NCBI GenBank assembly: GCA_963978545.1 | Contig: OZ021728.1 | Coordinates: 1,488,001-1,552,000, forward strand | Direction of reading: 5' to 3' | DNA length: 64,000 nucleotides | Origin: Linyphia triangularis | Taxonomy: Eukaryota; Arthropoda; Arachnida; Araneae; Linyphiidae | Shown: in pieces, positions 33,936-44,742 of the stretch | Layout of the letters: the number at the start of each line of letters is the position of its first letter | Position numbering within the stretch: position 1 is the stretch's first letter | Notes under the pieces: model-generated | Databases searched by the model: none | Told to the model about the DNA's origin: nothing | The model's input: the letters and a program-made list of their open reading frames with translations, nothing else | Made by a program: the position numbers and the translations under genes

Positions 33936-34480
33936 GAATTATATTATATTCATATATTATGTTTTATGATTGATATTTCTCTTTAATTTATTGGTGCTTT
34001 TTTTTTTTTTTTAATTAATTTAAAAGTACGTCCGATTCCTTTAGTTTAATTCGATTCATTCAATATCTTCAAATGTAATTTACAGTTTTTCTAAAAGCAA
34101 CCCGCTCTTATCATTTACAGCATAACATCGTGAAAATCGAAAATTATTTTTGTCTTCCATCACTTTCGGAAAGCAAATAGAACAACTGATTTATTGTCAG
34201 CCAATCATATTTTCTCTAGAGTCCCGAGAGAATTCGTCGAACAACGTGTCTGCCAATCAAAGACGACGGAATTGCCTTTCGTTACGAGAACAGATACCAG
34301 TGACATCAGGAATGCCAATAATCCTAATTATTAGCCAGAACTCCGTTCCCTCACTTTGCTCGACCACGAAGGGTGGAAATATCTGTCTTTTGAACTGTAG
34401 TTGGGGTTTCGATTATAACTTCCATAATATATATGAGAGGTATGTGAAAACCAATTGTATGAGGATACTAAAAATAAAGG
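33936..34480. other. Unassigned sequence
   Basis: T tract at about 33998-34011; otherwise nothing recognised. A 114-residue frame (34150-34494) has no recognised domain. Confidence 0.45.
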
Positions 34481-34489
34481 AGAGCATTC

Positions 34490-35075
34490 TGTGACGAAAG
34501 AATAGACCAAATAAAGAAAAAGGATAGAAAAAACAAAGGAATAGTGAAAAAGAAGAAACAAAAAATAAAATTAAAATAGAAATAAACAAAGAAGAATCGA
34601 AAGAAAGATAAAGAAAATAACTGAAAAAAGAGAGATAATGGAAATAGTAGAAAGAAAATGAGGAAAAATAAAATAATAGAAACAAAAAATAAAAAGACGA
34701 AATCATCGAGAGAGAAAAAAAAAAAAAAAAGGCAAATAAGCTGATAGAAATAAAAAAATTAAAAAAAAATTAAAAAAAAAAGAACAAAAAATCAGTAAAA
34801 GTTAAAAGAAAAGAAAGTAATTGAAAAGAGAAAAATAAAATAACAGAAAGAAAACTAGGAAAATAAAAGTAAAAAGGAAAAGCAAATAAAATAATAGAAG
34901 AAGAAAAAAGCTATAAAAAGAGAAAATAACATGAGAAAGGCAAATAAAATAATAAAAATTAAAAGATAAACAAAGAGAAAATCATAAAGTTAAAAGAAAA
35001 GAAAATAACAGAAAAAAAAAAAAAAAAAAAAAGAATAACAAATACAATAATAGAAAGAAAAGAAAGAAGAATATC
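34490..35075. repeat. Purine-only-strand tract (A/G-rich, about 580 bp)
   Basis: The plus strand is almost entirely A and G with scattered T and very few C, built from AGAAA, GAAAAT and AATAGA words with no fixed period. The minus strand is accordingly T/C, giving phenylalanine/serine/tyrosine frames that should not be taken as proteins. Such tracts can form triplex DNA; that is inference. Confidence 0.8.
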
Positions 35076-35602
35076 GACCTAATTGCAAATTTCTTCCCGA
35101 TTTATAAATAATTATAAATAAATTTTAACGCAATCAGAAATAATTATTTTTTATAACTTGGAGAGAACGAATCTATCACATTTGACAATTTTTGCATTTA
35201 TCTATATCCGCACTAGTTCAAATCAGCAAAACCTCCGCTAAATTTGTTTCGAAAAACAACCTGAAAACCACAGAACAAACCCGAAACTAATACATCTTTC
35301 CATTGAAATCAAATATTCATACAAATATGTATAGATACCGACAATTTTTCTAGCAATGCATTTATTTTTCTTATCAAAATCGATATATGGTCTCTATTTT
35401 ATACTAAAAACACGTCTCGCAACGCAAAAACTATTGGATTTAAAAGAACGAAATGTTGCAAATTTGTAGAGAAATGTTCGAGAAATATTTTGATAAGAAA
35501 CTAAGGTAGTGGAACATCGCGCAATTTCATATTCACAATTATGCTATAATATTGGTCATTGCGATAAAAAAATTTGTGTTATTTACCGTTTTCATTCTTA
35601 TA
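35076..35602. other. Unassigned AT-rich sequence
   Basis: No supported feature. Confidence 0.5.
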
Positions 35603-35972
35603 AATAAATAATTAATAGTTTAAAAAACTAAAAAACACGTTTTAATAGAAAAGTGAACTAAAAAGTAGAAAATAATTTTAAATAAGTTTGAAATAAGAAT
35701 AGAGTGATTAACAAGAAATATTTATTTTATCTTAAAAAAGAGTGGAGTGCTTTTTGAGATATTTTCATAATGGCTCTACTTTTACCAAAATCTGTCATTA
35801 AATATTTACAACAATTGACATCAAGCACCCCACGCTTTTTTGGGATTGAATAAATAATTCTTTGTGATCACTCTATTCTTATTTCAAACTTATTTCAAAT
35901 TATTTTCTACTTTTTAGTTCACTTTTCTATTAAAGCGTGTTTTTTAGTTTTTTAAACTATTAATTATTTTTT
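35603..35972. mobile_element. Foldback MITE with ~105-bp arms
   Basis: The left arm (about 35605-35712) reads 'AATTAATAGTTTAAAAAACT', 'AAAAAACACG', 'AGTGAACTAAAAAGTAGAAA', 'GAAATAAGAATAGAGTGAT'. The right arm (about 35863-35969) is its reverse complement with very few changes. The loop of about 150 bp includes 'ATGGCTCTACTTTTACC'. Non-coding. Target duplication not resolved. Confidence 0.82.
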
Positions 35973-36224
35973 CTGTAAACCATAATTTTTTTTTTAGTTA
36001 AGTGTACAAAACTCTCCAGTTGTTCCTGCCAATAGTCACATGCTTTTCTCAAATTTAAGTCATGTGTATGCCTTAGTACACGCCGTATTACTTGGCACAA
36101 AGCACTACCGTGTCTCTGAATATGAAAAATCACTAATCCTGAAGATCCTGGTAAGGATAATGCGACTAAAAAAACACGCTTTGTGTAACAGTCGTGCCCA
36201 CAAAAAATCTTTCAAATGTCTGCC
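35973..36224. other. Unassigned sequence
   Basis: A 119-residue frame (36040-36399) runs into a SINE; no domain recognised. Confidence 0.4.
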
Positions 36225-36385
36225 GTATCAATTGTCGATGATAGGTTTTATGATTAATGGGATTGTAACGGGTAACGGCACACCAGGGTTCGATTCCCGA
36301 GAAGGTTGGTTGGAATTTAACGGCGCAAGGGCAACTAGAGCTAATCCTTGTGATAAAGCGACAAACTTATTGAATTATTGTATTG
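36225..36385 (+). mobile_element. tRNA-derived SINE, third family (SINE-3)
   Basis: Canonical B box GGTTCGATTCC at 36287-36297, preceded by a weak A-box region (about 36250-36262, 'TGGGATTGTAACGG'). The body reads 'GGTTGGTTGGAATTTAACGG', 'CGCAAGGGCAACTAGAGC'. Unlike SINE-1 and SINE-2 in body and tail. Single copy here; no clear duplication at the ends. Confidence 0.65.
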
Positions 36386-36599
36386 TCATCGGTCTTTGAC
36401 AAGAGTGCAAAGTTTGAATCAAATCTGATCGCTCAAAGTAGTGCAAAATCGAGCCCAAAAGAGTCAAGCAAACATACAGGTGAAACTAATAAAAAAAGCG
36501 TGTTAAAATGGCCAGTGTTGGCAATATTTTTTACTTGGGCAAAAGAGAACGCCTCCAAGTGGCGTAATTGACGATGCTATTCAATAGACATTACATTGT

Positions 36600-37090
36600 T
36601 CTTTCTTGTGCGTGAAAGAGAAAGAAAAAAATTATCGTCTATGAGCGATGCTCACTGTGTTAAAGGCACTTCTTTTTCAACATTTCACGCTGTTACGCAT
36701 TTCTGGTGGAATTTCGGAGGTTAGGACGATTAGAACACCTTAAGAGGCATTACCGCAGAGATTTCAATCAAAATCGTTAGAGCCGTTTTTTAGCAATTGC
36801 TGAAAAATATGATTTTTTTCAATGGCAGCTAAGCTACCTTATGCGCAAGAGCTATTTTGACGAAAACCTTAATGGTAGATCCCATGGCCGCCAGTAACCC
36901 GCACACCAATTGTGAACGTCAATTCGTTTGGAAGTTATGCTGACCACAGACAGAAAAAAATTCTAAATCACTTCTTTGAAATCAGGATATTCCAAAAAGG
37001 TCGAGAAATGCAAAAATATCGATTTTACCTAATGGTACACTTTTATTTTCGTATGTAAACATATGGGTAATTGAAAGTAAAAACTCAGAG
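36600..37090 (+). repeat. Repeat E copy 2
   Basis: Ordered match to 20820-21350 ('ATCAAAATCGTTAGAGCC', 'TTTTTTAGCAATTGCTGAAA', 'TGACGAAAACCTTAATGG', 'TCAGGATATTCCAAAA', 'ATGGGTAATTGAAAGTAA'). The next element (family D) starts about 60 bp further on, and the same 'AATTGAAAGTAA' / 'TTACTTTCAATTACCCATAT' block is present inverted at 37140, so E and D may be parts of one larger unit. Confidence 0.6.
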
Positions 37091-37149
37091 ATCCAAATTT
37101 AGTTTTTGAGTAATTGTAAGGGACTCTCTCGTCGGCCTTTTTACTTTCA

Positions 37150-38155
37150 ATTACCCATATAGCTGAATACCCGTGCTGCGTTACGAAATTTTACCATGTG
37201 CATTTTAACAATCAAAAGACAGTCATTTATTTTACACTTCAGACGCTTGCTTCCATTTCGATCCCGACAATTTGAGTTATCAAAATAGGAACTTTCCTTT
37301 GTTGATATTTTTCCCAAAATCAATAATTGAGAATATATTGGAAATGAGACATTTGAATATCCCTCGTTTAAAACCTTTTGGATATTTTTAATAATTTTAA
37401 CTAATAACTTTTATATTTGCCCTTCTTAACATTTGCACCAAATATCAGAATTGTGATAACATTGGAAGTGGGTCATTTTGGATATCCCTCGTTTGGAACG
37501 TTTAACCCCTTTTCCACCCCTTAATGAGGGTTAATCTTGATCGGAACAGCTTACTTTTTTTATGGTTGGCTTTTTTGTCATTTGCGCCAATTTTCAATGT
37601 TGTGATCATGTGGGTTGGTTGGTTGTATTCAAATTATCTGGCGCCGTCAGCAACACGAGGGCGCGCCGAAACATTCGTCATTAGACAAGCCAACATACAT
37701 TTACAAACACCTATGCCTAACACTGGACTCGGAACCCGCAACCTCGCAGTCTAGAAGCTAGCACGCTAACCACTATACCGTTTTGTGATCATGTGGGAAA
37801 TGGGGCATTCGAATATTCCTCGTTTGGAACTTTTAACCCCTTTTCCATCACTTAAACTGGGTTAATCGAGATCAGAATCAGTTACTTTTTCTATATTTGT
37901 CTTTGTTGTCATTTGCCCCAATTTTTTTCAGAGTTGTGACCGAATGGGAAGTTGGACTTTCGAATATCCCTCGATTGGAAAGTTTAACCTCTTTTCGATC
38001 CCTTAAAGTGGGTTAATCGAGATCGGAATAGCTTACTTTTTCTATATTTACCATTGTTAATATGTGTACAAATTTTCAGAGTTGTGGACGTGGGAAAATT
38101 AGTGATGAGTGAGTGAGTCAGTGAGTGAGGGCTTTGCCTTATACATAGAGAGATA
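37150..38155 (+). repeat. Family D element, best-preserved copy
   Basis: Starts 'ATATAGCTGAATACCCGTGC' then 'GCGTTACGAAATTTTACC', and ends with GTGAGTGAGTCAGTGAGTGA and 'GGGCTTTGCCTTATACAT'. Between lie about four units of ~158 bp, each with 'ATATCCCTCGTTTGGAACG', 'TTTAACCCCTTTTCCACCCC', 'GGTTAATC..GATCGGAA' and 'TACTTTTTCTATATTTG'. A SINE-1 is inserted at 37614 in the third unit. No frame with a recognisable domain, so non-autonomous and of unknown class. Confidence 0.7.
37614..37782 (-). mobile_element. SINE-1 copy
   Basis: Minus strand; duplication TTGTGATCATGTGGG around 37600-37614 and 37783-37797. The segment 'CTATAAT' before GCGCCGAAACATTC is deleted. It lies inside a family D unit. 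Confidence 0.88.
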
Positions 38156-38560
38156 TACACAAAAAGTATAGTATTCGGTCAAAATGTGTGTGTGTGTGTG
38201 TTAACTTTTTTATTTCTTAGTAAATGAATAAAACAATTTTTTAATTTAAAAAAAAAAATGATGAATACAATTTGAGGTATTTTTTTTAATAACAAAGGGG
38301 CTCCACCCCTGCTCTCTAACGCTCGCCAACCCCCGAAAGCGCTCGCTGTGCAAGAGTTACGCCCCCTTCTCAGTGACCCTTTACTTTGGCTGCCTATTGT
38401 TAACACCAAAAAGATGGAATAATTTGCTATTTTTAACGCACTTCCTGTGATTCACTCTTGAATTGATGCCTTCGGTTTGCCTCTCTATCTTCAAGTCGTC
38501 TGCCCGTCTATTGATACGCAAAACATCAGTTTGCTGCGCGATCTCCGAAGGGTAGTTGGC
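38156..38560. other. Unassigned; (GT)n and a C-rich block
   Basis: (GT)n at about 38184-38201. A C-rich block at 38297-38385 ('GGGGCTCCACCCCTG', 'CGCTCGCCAACCCCCGAAAG') stands out from the AT-rich surroundings and may be a fragment of a G/C-rich element; I cannot classify it. Confidence 0.45.
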
Positions 38561-38564
38561 GTGA

Positions 38565-39110
38565 TAACCCATCGCCGATTGCTGATGTTATTGAAATATT
38601 ATTGAGAATTTTGTTTAACATTTTTATGTATTTAACCATTACCAGATAATTTTGCATTATCCCCCCCCCCCCTCCAATGAAATTATTTATAGAACAGTCA
38701 CGAGTTCCATACTTGTGTTTTTAATTGTGGCGAACCAAATGAAGAAATCAGAACAGCGCAATTAACGAACACAAACAAACAGCTAACAATATAATGAATT
38801 ATTAATTTTAACGAATACGCATTTAGTTTAACGCTCAGAAAATAAACTTACCAGATATCCTCGATTAATTAAACACGCTGCGTAAAATCCAACGTCTGTC
38901 TGTACGTAGGCTCATACTGAAATCATTTGTAGTAGTAGTAGGCGGGGCCCCCATCGCCAGTTGTTGATGTTATTGAAATGTGAATGACAGTTTCGATTAC
39001 CATTTATATGCCTTTAACCGTTAGTAGATAATTTTGCACCCCCCCCCTCCACTCCCTTCTCAATACTGAAATCATTTATAGATCAGTCACGAGTTTGAAA
39101 CTTTTGGATA
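38565..39110 (+). repeat. Direct duplication of a ~150-bp unit containing poly-C
   Basis: Unit 1 (about 38568-38715) and unit 2 (about 38948-39098) share 'CCCATCGCC', 'TGATGTTATTGAAAT', 'TTTAACC.TTA', 'AGATAATTTTGCA', a C run, 'GAAAT.ATTTATAGA' and 'CAGTCACGAGTT'. The period is about 380 bp. A weaker third half-unit follows at 39118-39150. Confidence 0.65.
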
Positions 39111-39129
39111 GAGCAACAATATAATATAC

Positions 39130-40060
39130 TGAAGTTATTTATAGAATAGTTAAGAGTATTTTCTTTTATTTTTATGATGTTTATTTTGTAATAATTAGCA
39201 TTCAGACAAAAACCAAACTCATAGAATTGTTAACATATAACTCAAACATATTGAAATGTTAATGTCACATAAATACGATACAACGAAAATAATAAAAACG
39301 TATCGTTGAACTCAATATTGCTTATAAAATTCCATCTCTAATGAACTAACACTTAATATAGAATAAATCGCAAAGTATTAACAAAAAAAAAAATTCTTGA
39401 TTGCACTTACCTAAAGAAACAACTGGAAATAAAACCCGTTGCCTTTCCAATAAGTGATTGTCAGTCGATATTCGGTTGTTGAATAGAAATTCGAATAATC
39501 AATTTAAAAATGTAATTGAATTTTACTATTGAGTGTCTCCATTTAAATAAATTTCACGGGTGACAATACTTTTGTTTAAAATTTCAGAGTTGGCCGAAAG
39601 TTAGTTAAAAGTTTTAATCAAACTTCACAATCTGAATAACGTATGACTTGGCGTATGACTTTATCATACAACGACATGCATTATTTTGTATGAACTCACG
39701 TCATACATCGCTCTCAACATCCCTTTCACCCTTTTTTCAAGGTCGAAAGAGTCTTCCGGAGAAGCGAAGAAGCAACAAAAAAAAAAAAAAAAAAACATTT
39801 TAGAGTTCACTGAATCGCGAGGTATCAAATTAATTTTTTATCATCCAACGACATTTTTAATGCCGCTCGAAAGGTTATAACTATATTTTTTTTTTCAATG
39901 GAAAAAAGTAAAAAAAAAATCTAATAAAAAAAATCGCCATTTTGTGATAATACATGGCGAGATAGGGACAATCTGCTTGTGTTAAAATTTACACAGTTCT
40001 CAATGCACCAGAAAAAGAGAAAAGTTAGTGACAATGCACCAATTGCTTACTTTTTTTGTT
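39130..40060. other. Unassigned AT-rich sequence
   Basis: A tract near 39777-39795; nothing coding supported. Confidence 0.5.
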
Positions 40061-40061
40061 A

Positions 40062-41617
40062 ATAAAGTGTTCCACAAAACTGTAAGTCCATTTCTTAAAA
40101 TCCTACCCTGAAATTATTTGTAGGTAACTATATACGAAAACTACACAAAATCAAATAATGAGGATAAAAAGCCAAATACAAATACGTATTTTATTTGCAA
40201 TCGAATAATAAAGCGAAAAAAAAAACAAGAAATAAAAAAAAAAAATCTATTATGTTGCATTCCACATAATTATAGATCCATGTAATTTTATTAATTGATT
40301 GGGCCATCATTTTTACGAATTATAGTAAAAATTCGGTCTTTTATGCTATCTATAAGGGTTTTAAGCGTATGTTTGTCCAAATTCTCCCTTGCGCTTTTAA
40401 TAGCTTGCTTTAAGTGAGCAACCGATTGGTAAATCATGTTATTCGCATAAATTTTGCTCACAAGAAGGCCCCAAACATGTTCTATTGGATTGTAGTCAGG
40501 TGAGCATGTTGGCCAATCGATTACATTCACTTTGTTAGCAGACTACCATTGCCTCGTGTTTTTACTCCCATGTACTGATGCTTGGAAGGTAAGACGATTT
40601 TGTCGAAACCGACGTAAATATGGCAAAAGATTTTTTTCGAGCACGGTTTGATATGCCTTGCTATCCATTTTAGATGACACGAAATCCAATGAGACAGTTC
40701 CTCGGGCACTAATGGCTTCCCTTACCATACAGCTACCTCCACCCAAATTCCTTTTTGAGAAGTATTTATTCCCCTTTCTAATGCCAGGCCAATAGTAATT
40801 GAACCCATTTGGGCCTGTCTAGTTTAAATTTTTTCGCATCACTGAAGATGACCTAAATATATTTAAATGAAATTAAGGATAAATTTGATAAAGAGGTCTT
40901 ATTTATTTTTTAAAGGATCGAAAAAGAATTGAAAATCCTACCTTGCCCCAATCTCTGTCCATGTTTTCCCCGGCAAATTCTAGTCTTTTAGCCTTGTGTT
41001 TACTAGTCAGATGAGGTGACTTCTTTAATTTTGCTCGAACAATGTATGGACAAGTTTTTATAACACGTCTAACAGTCTAAGATGAAACATTAATGTTGCA
41101 ATCATTTCCTATTCAACGTGCAGAAACCATCGAATTTGAAGCCTTTTTCAAAATTATTCGTTTGTCTCTTTCAGAAAGTAGTGATGGACGTCCAGAATGT
41201 TTATTCTTGCCACACTCAGATTTTGTACGCAAGAAATTTCCAACAACATTATGAGATCTTCCAATCTTGCGTGCAATATTTCTTACACCTTTTCCAGATT
41301 GCTTATACTCCTCAATCATTCCTTTCTCTCGTTCCGTCAATTCTAAACCTCTTGGCATTATAGGCAAATAAACCAAATCGGTGTTAACTACCTACGGATT
41401 TGTGTGCGAAATAAAAACTGGATATCTATATATATGTGCTTACTGTTGGGCGGAGTTTTGACGAATTTGCATAGTGTTCGTTGTTAAACCACTCAATTTG
41501 TATATATCTTTTTTCTTTGGTGCGTATTCCTATCAGACAAGCAAAAATGTTTTTGGGTTAGAGATTTACAAAATAAATTAAAGTTATGAGACGGACACTT
41601 TTGTGGAGCACTTTATA
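40062..41617 (-). mobile_element. Tc1/mariner-superfamily transposon, Tc3-like, defective
   Basis: Termini: left AAAGTGTTCCACAAAACTG at 40064, right (inverted) AAAGTGCTCCACAAAAGTG ending 41614. The TA-type boundary is blurred (TTAAT left, TATAG right). About 1.55 kb with one transposase gene on the minus strand, now broken. Internal non-coding flanks of about 230 bp on each side resemble those of Tc3-type elements. Confidence 0.9.
40291..41376 (-). pseudogene. Tc3-like transposase pseudogene
   Basis: Cut-and-paste DDE transposase remnant. The likely start is the ATG at 41358 (MPRGLELTEREKG). The N-terminal helix-turn-helix region is intact to residue ~80 ('GVRNIARKIGRSHNVVGNFL', 'GRPSLLSERDKR'). 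Two in-frame stops follow (TGA after ..SAR near 41112, TAG about 36 bases on). 'MDRDWGK' ends at a GT, and an 89-bp intron-like gap (40853-40941, GT...AG) precedes VIFSDAKKFKLD, which holds the first catalytic Asp. A stop and a frameshift come next. GGGSCMV, AISARGTVSLDF and FQASVHGSKNTRQW follow. The usual QDN holding the second Asp is missing between FQ and AS. The C-terminus (DWPTCSPDYNPIEHVWG) keeps the final Glu. It cannot encode an active enzyme. Confidence 0.88.
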
Positions 41618-42230
41618 GAGAGATATTCTAATGACGATTACAAAAATTAAAAATACAATTTATGTTCAACGAATCTTTACGGATAATTTAGTATAAAATG
41701 TATTGTAAATTGAATAAGAAATTTTAGACCTATATCAAAAATATATACATATTAAAAAAAAAAATCAAACTTAACAAAAAAATCTTTTCTTTTTTTTTTA
41801 AATTCAGAGGGAGCAATTCATCCAAATTTAACTAATCTAAAACTGTTTGTTCAACATACATCTACCCACAAATTTTTTCAAAATAATTCCTTGAAATTTG
41901 AGTTTTAATTGTTTTTGTGTCCTATAATTCCCTTAAAATTATCTAAAACATAAATCCATACCGCGAAATTTAATTGTGTGTAGCCGCGGTGGTGGGCCGG
42001 CAGGAAAAAGCTGCTCGAAATGGATCTACAATGAACGAGTCTAAAATAATGAAACACACTCACCCCAAATGATGGCCAAAAGCGCGTCTGAACGCAGAGA
42101 TAAGCTCTTTCCGCGTCTGCCGCTTCGTGGGAACTGGACGAGAAATCCCGCTTTGCTCTTGAGCTTCAGCGCGCAAACTCCAATACCGTGAAACTAAGGA
42201 TGAGAGAAGAAAGAAGGTTGCTCGTAACTT
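41618..42230. other. Unassigned AT-rich sequence
   Basis: No gene supported. 'GGTGGGCCGGCAGGAAAAAG' near 41990 resembles 'TGGGCCGGAGAAAAAGCTG' at 190, perhaps a short shared repeat. Confidence 0.4.
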
Positions 42231-42234
42231 TGGA

Positions 42235-42580
42235 TGCTTGCTTTGGGCATCGATATAGATATACAACTGGATAGACTGCTCCATTGTCAATGCAAACAGA
42301 AAAACGCGCCGGGGATTGCGAAGCTGGTGGGAAGACACAGTTCACTTTTATAGTTGGATGGAAATGAGAAAAACCTTGTAAAATGCTAGAGTATATATTT
42401 GGTTGCACGCTATTACTAATTAAAGGTCTACTATTGACATTTCTGCTGTGTACAACCCAGAATTTTATTTTCAATCCTCGGTAATCCGTATTTTTTATCC
42501 CACCAACGGCATCTGGCAACGGCTTCATTTTCCCAGCGTTAAGCAGTCTATCCGGTTGTTTATCTATATCGATGGGTTTG
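42235..42580. mobile_element. Fragment related to the 16445-18602 foldback element
   Basis: 'CATCGATATAGATATACAAC' then 'TGGATAGACTGCT' (42248-42283) recurs inverted as 'AGCAGTCTATCCGGTTG' then 'TTTATCTATATCGATG' (42541-42573). The same block marks the arms of the element at 16445. This looks like a short internally deleted or rearranged relative. The outer boundaries are not visible because the G/T array begins at 42575. Confidence 0.55.
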
Positions 42581-43400
42581 GGTGGGTGGGTGGTTTTGTT
42601 AATTTTGTTGGTCGGGTTGGGTTAGATGGTGGGTTTATTTTATAGATTGAGTTCGTTTTGTTGGTCGGTTTGGGTTAGGTGGTTGGTCTCGTTTTGCAGG
42701 ATGGGTCCTTTCCTTGGGTTGGGTTTGTTTAGTTGATTTTGTTAGTTGATTGGGTTGATTTGTTTGGTTGGTTGGTTGTTTTCAAATTATTTGGCGCCGT
42801 TAGCAACACGAGGGCTATAATGCGCCGAAAAATTCGTCATTAGACAAGCCAACATATATTTACAAACACCCATGCCTAACACGGGACTCGGAACCCGCAG
42901 TCTCGCTGTCTAGAAGCTGGCACGCTAACCACTATACCGTTTGGTCGGCGTTGATTTGTTTGGACTGGATTTATTTGGCCGGGTTGGGTTATGTGGTTGG
43001 GTACGTTTTGTAGGTTGGTTCATTTGCTTGGTTGGATTCGTTTTTGCTGATTGCTTTTGTTGGTTGGGTTGGATTTGTTTAGTCGGGTTCGGTTGAGTTC
43101 ATATTGTAGGTTGAATTCATTTTCTTGGTTAGGTTCATTTTTCTGGTTGCTTTTGTTAGTTGGTTGGGTTTGTTTGATTGCTTGGGTTGATTTAGTAAGT
43201 CAGGTTCGTTCAGTTGTTTTGTTTTGTGATTTGGTTGGATTAGTTTTGTTTGGCTGGATTATATTTGTTTGGTTGGATTATGTTTATTTTTTTGGGTTTG
43301 TTTTGGGTGAATTATGTTTGTTTAGTTAGGTTTGTTTTTGCTGGATTATGTTTGATTGGGTTTGCTTTGTTGTGTGAAATCTTCTTTTCGGTTGGGTTTC
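42570..43400 (+). repeat. G/T-rich (TTGGTT/GGGTTG) array
   Basis: About 650 bp of plus strand is nearly free of C and A, made of TTTGTTGG, GGTTGGG, TTGGGTT and GGATTATG words, broken once by a SINE. There is no fixed period. It yields long leucine/valine/glycine/phenylalanine frames (43051-43329, 43250-43474) that are composition artefacts. Runs of GG and GGG spaced by T could allow G-quadruplexes; inference. Confidence 0.8.
42766..42949 (-). mobile_element. SINE-1 copy inside the G/T array
   Basis: Minus-strand copy. The target duplication GTTGATTTGTTT (42754-42765, 42950-42961) is exact and is itself array sequence, so the SINE landed in a pre-existing array. Slightly diverged body (TTATTTGGCGCC, AAAAATTCG). 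Confidence 0.9.
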
Positions 43401-43864
43401 TAACGGCCCCAAAGTTTCATAATTTCAGTCTGCAGTTGTATACTTGTGAGCAAATTAAAGCGCGACATTATTAGACAGAATAAAGTAAAAATTAAAAAAT
43501 ATTTTTGAAATAACATGAAAAAAACTGTAAGAAGGCTTCTATCATGGACTGCCATTTATTGAGAAATTGATTGTGGAGGAAATTTGTTAACCGCACGACT
43601 AACTAAGGGTTAATTATTAACTACTATTGAAACCTGCAAATTACGGAATTATACTACGGTCAGAGTTTTCTTTAAACAAATTGTCAAACTTTGGTTGAAA
43701 TTTGATCAAATTTTAACAAATTGATTTTTTTCTAACTGATCCAATGTTATATAATTTCGGCATAACGTTTTATGTTAGTATAAAACTTGTCCCTTTGTTT
43801 TTTCAAGATTTTATGAGAATAATTTTTTTTTAGAAATGGAAAAAATTTTAGAATTTTAGAACAC
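43401..43864. other. Unassigned AT-rich sequence
   Basis: Nothing recognised. Confidence 0.45.
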
Positions 43865-44060
43865 ATAAAAAAGATTTCTCTTTATTTGGCAAGTTATGAC
43901 ATATTTGCCAATCGGATTTAGTTCAACTCACTTAAAGTCAATTTTTTTATAGTTTCGGTCATTTTTGCCCCGGCAGACCAGTGGATTCATCACCTATTAA
44001 CATTTCTCTACATTCTATAAAAAAAAAAATTCAGAATGATGTTCGATGAAGTACCTAAAC
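43865..44060 (+). repeat. Repeat F copy
   Basis: 'TTTGGCAAGTTATGACATAT', 'GATTTAGTTCAACTC', 'TTTCGGTCATTTTTGCCCC', 'GGCAGACCAGTGGATTCAT' and 'ACATTTCTCTACATTCT' agree closely with the 57.1/57.7 kb copy and, inverted, with 56.6 kb. Confidence 0.65.
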
Positions 44061-44742
44061 TTGCAGTCTCTTACAGTTTTTTTTTTTTTTTTTTTTTTTT
44101 TCTTTCAAGTTATTAGAAAAATTATTTTTTAATTTTTACTTTATTCTGTTTAATAATGTTGCGTTTTTAATTGAAATAATTTTAATTAATTTGTCCCCCC
44201 CCCCCCATGCGACTATAACCGCGAGACAAAACGTCGCGCGCCTAACCAAGTGTTAACCCCAAGAATTATCTAACCCAACTTCATTGTAATACAACGGGAA
44301 ATAACGAGCTCTCTTTACTTCGCCAAATCTAAAGTCTAGCCACTCTTGGTTTGGGATCGCGAGCATCATCGCCAAATGTTCATTTCTAACGCCAAGAGTT
44401 ATTTCTTTATTTTATTATTATTATTCTTATCGGATACTTTAAGGATATCGATTACATTTTGAAGCACCTTTAGAGGGGGGGGTTAAAGTGCCCGATTTGC
44501 ATGGAAGGAATGCAAGGACGTTGGTGGAATTTCAGATGCTCGATTCGATACTTGGAAAAGTTTAAGATTGTCCATTCCAGATAGAATGTAGAGCACTTCA
44601 GGAAGAATGTAGTTTAAGAGATGAGGCAATGATGAGTGCAAGAATACTCTTGTACGAGAACCATTGTTATTTAGTAGTCATTGTAATTGAGTTTACTATT
44701 TCTCAATCTAACTAAACGACCCATTAAGCTCTTTCCCCAACC
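44061..44742. other. Unassigned; poly-T and poly-C runs
   Basis: T tract at about 44078-44101, C run at 44195-44206. No gene recognised. Confidence 0.5.

Noticed and set aside
34331..34706. Phenylalanine/serine-rich membrane protein on the minus strand
   Set aside because: Composition artefact of the purine/pyrimidine tract.
36040..36399. 119-residue plus-strand protein
   Set aside because: Its C-terminal half is SINE-3 sequence and the rest has no recognisable domain.
43051..43474. Hydrophobic multi-span membrane protein
   Set aside because: Translation of the G/T array yields Val/Leu/Phe/Gly in any frame; no conserved pattern.
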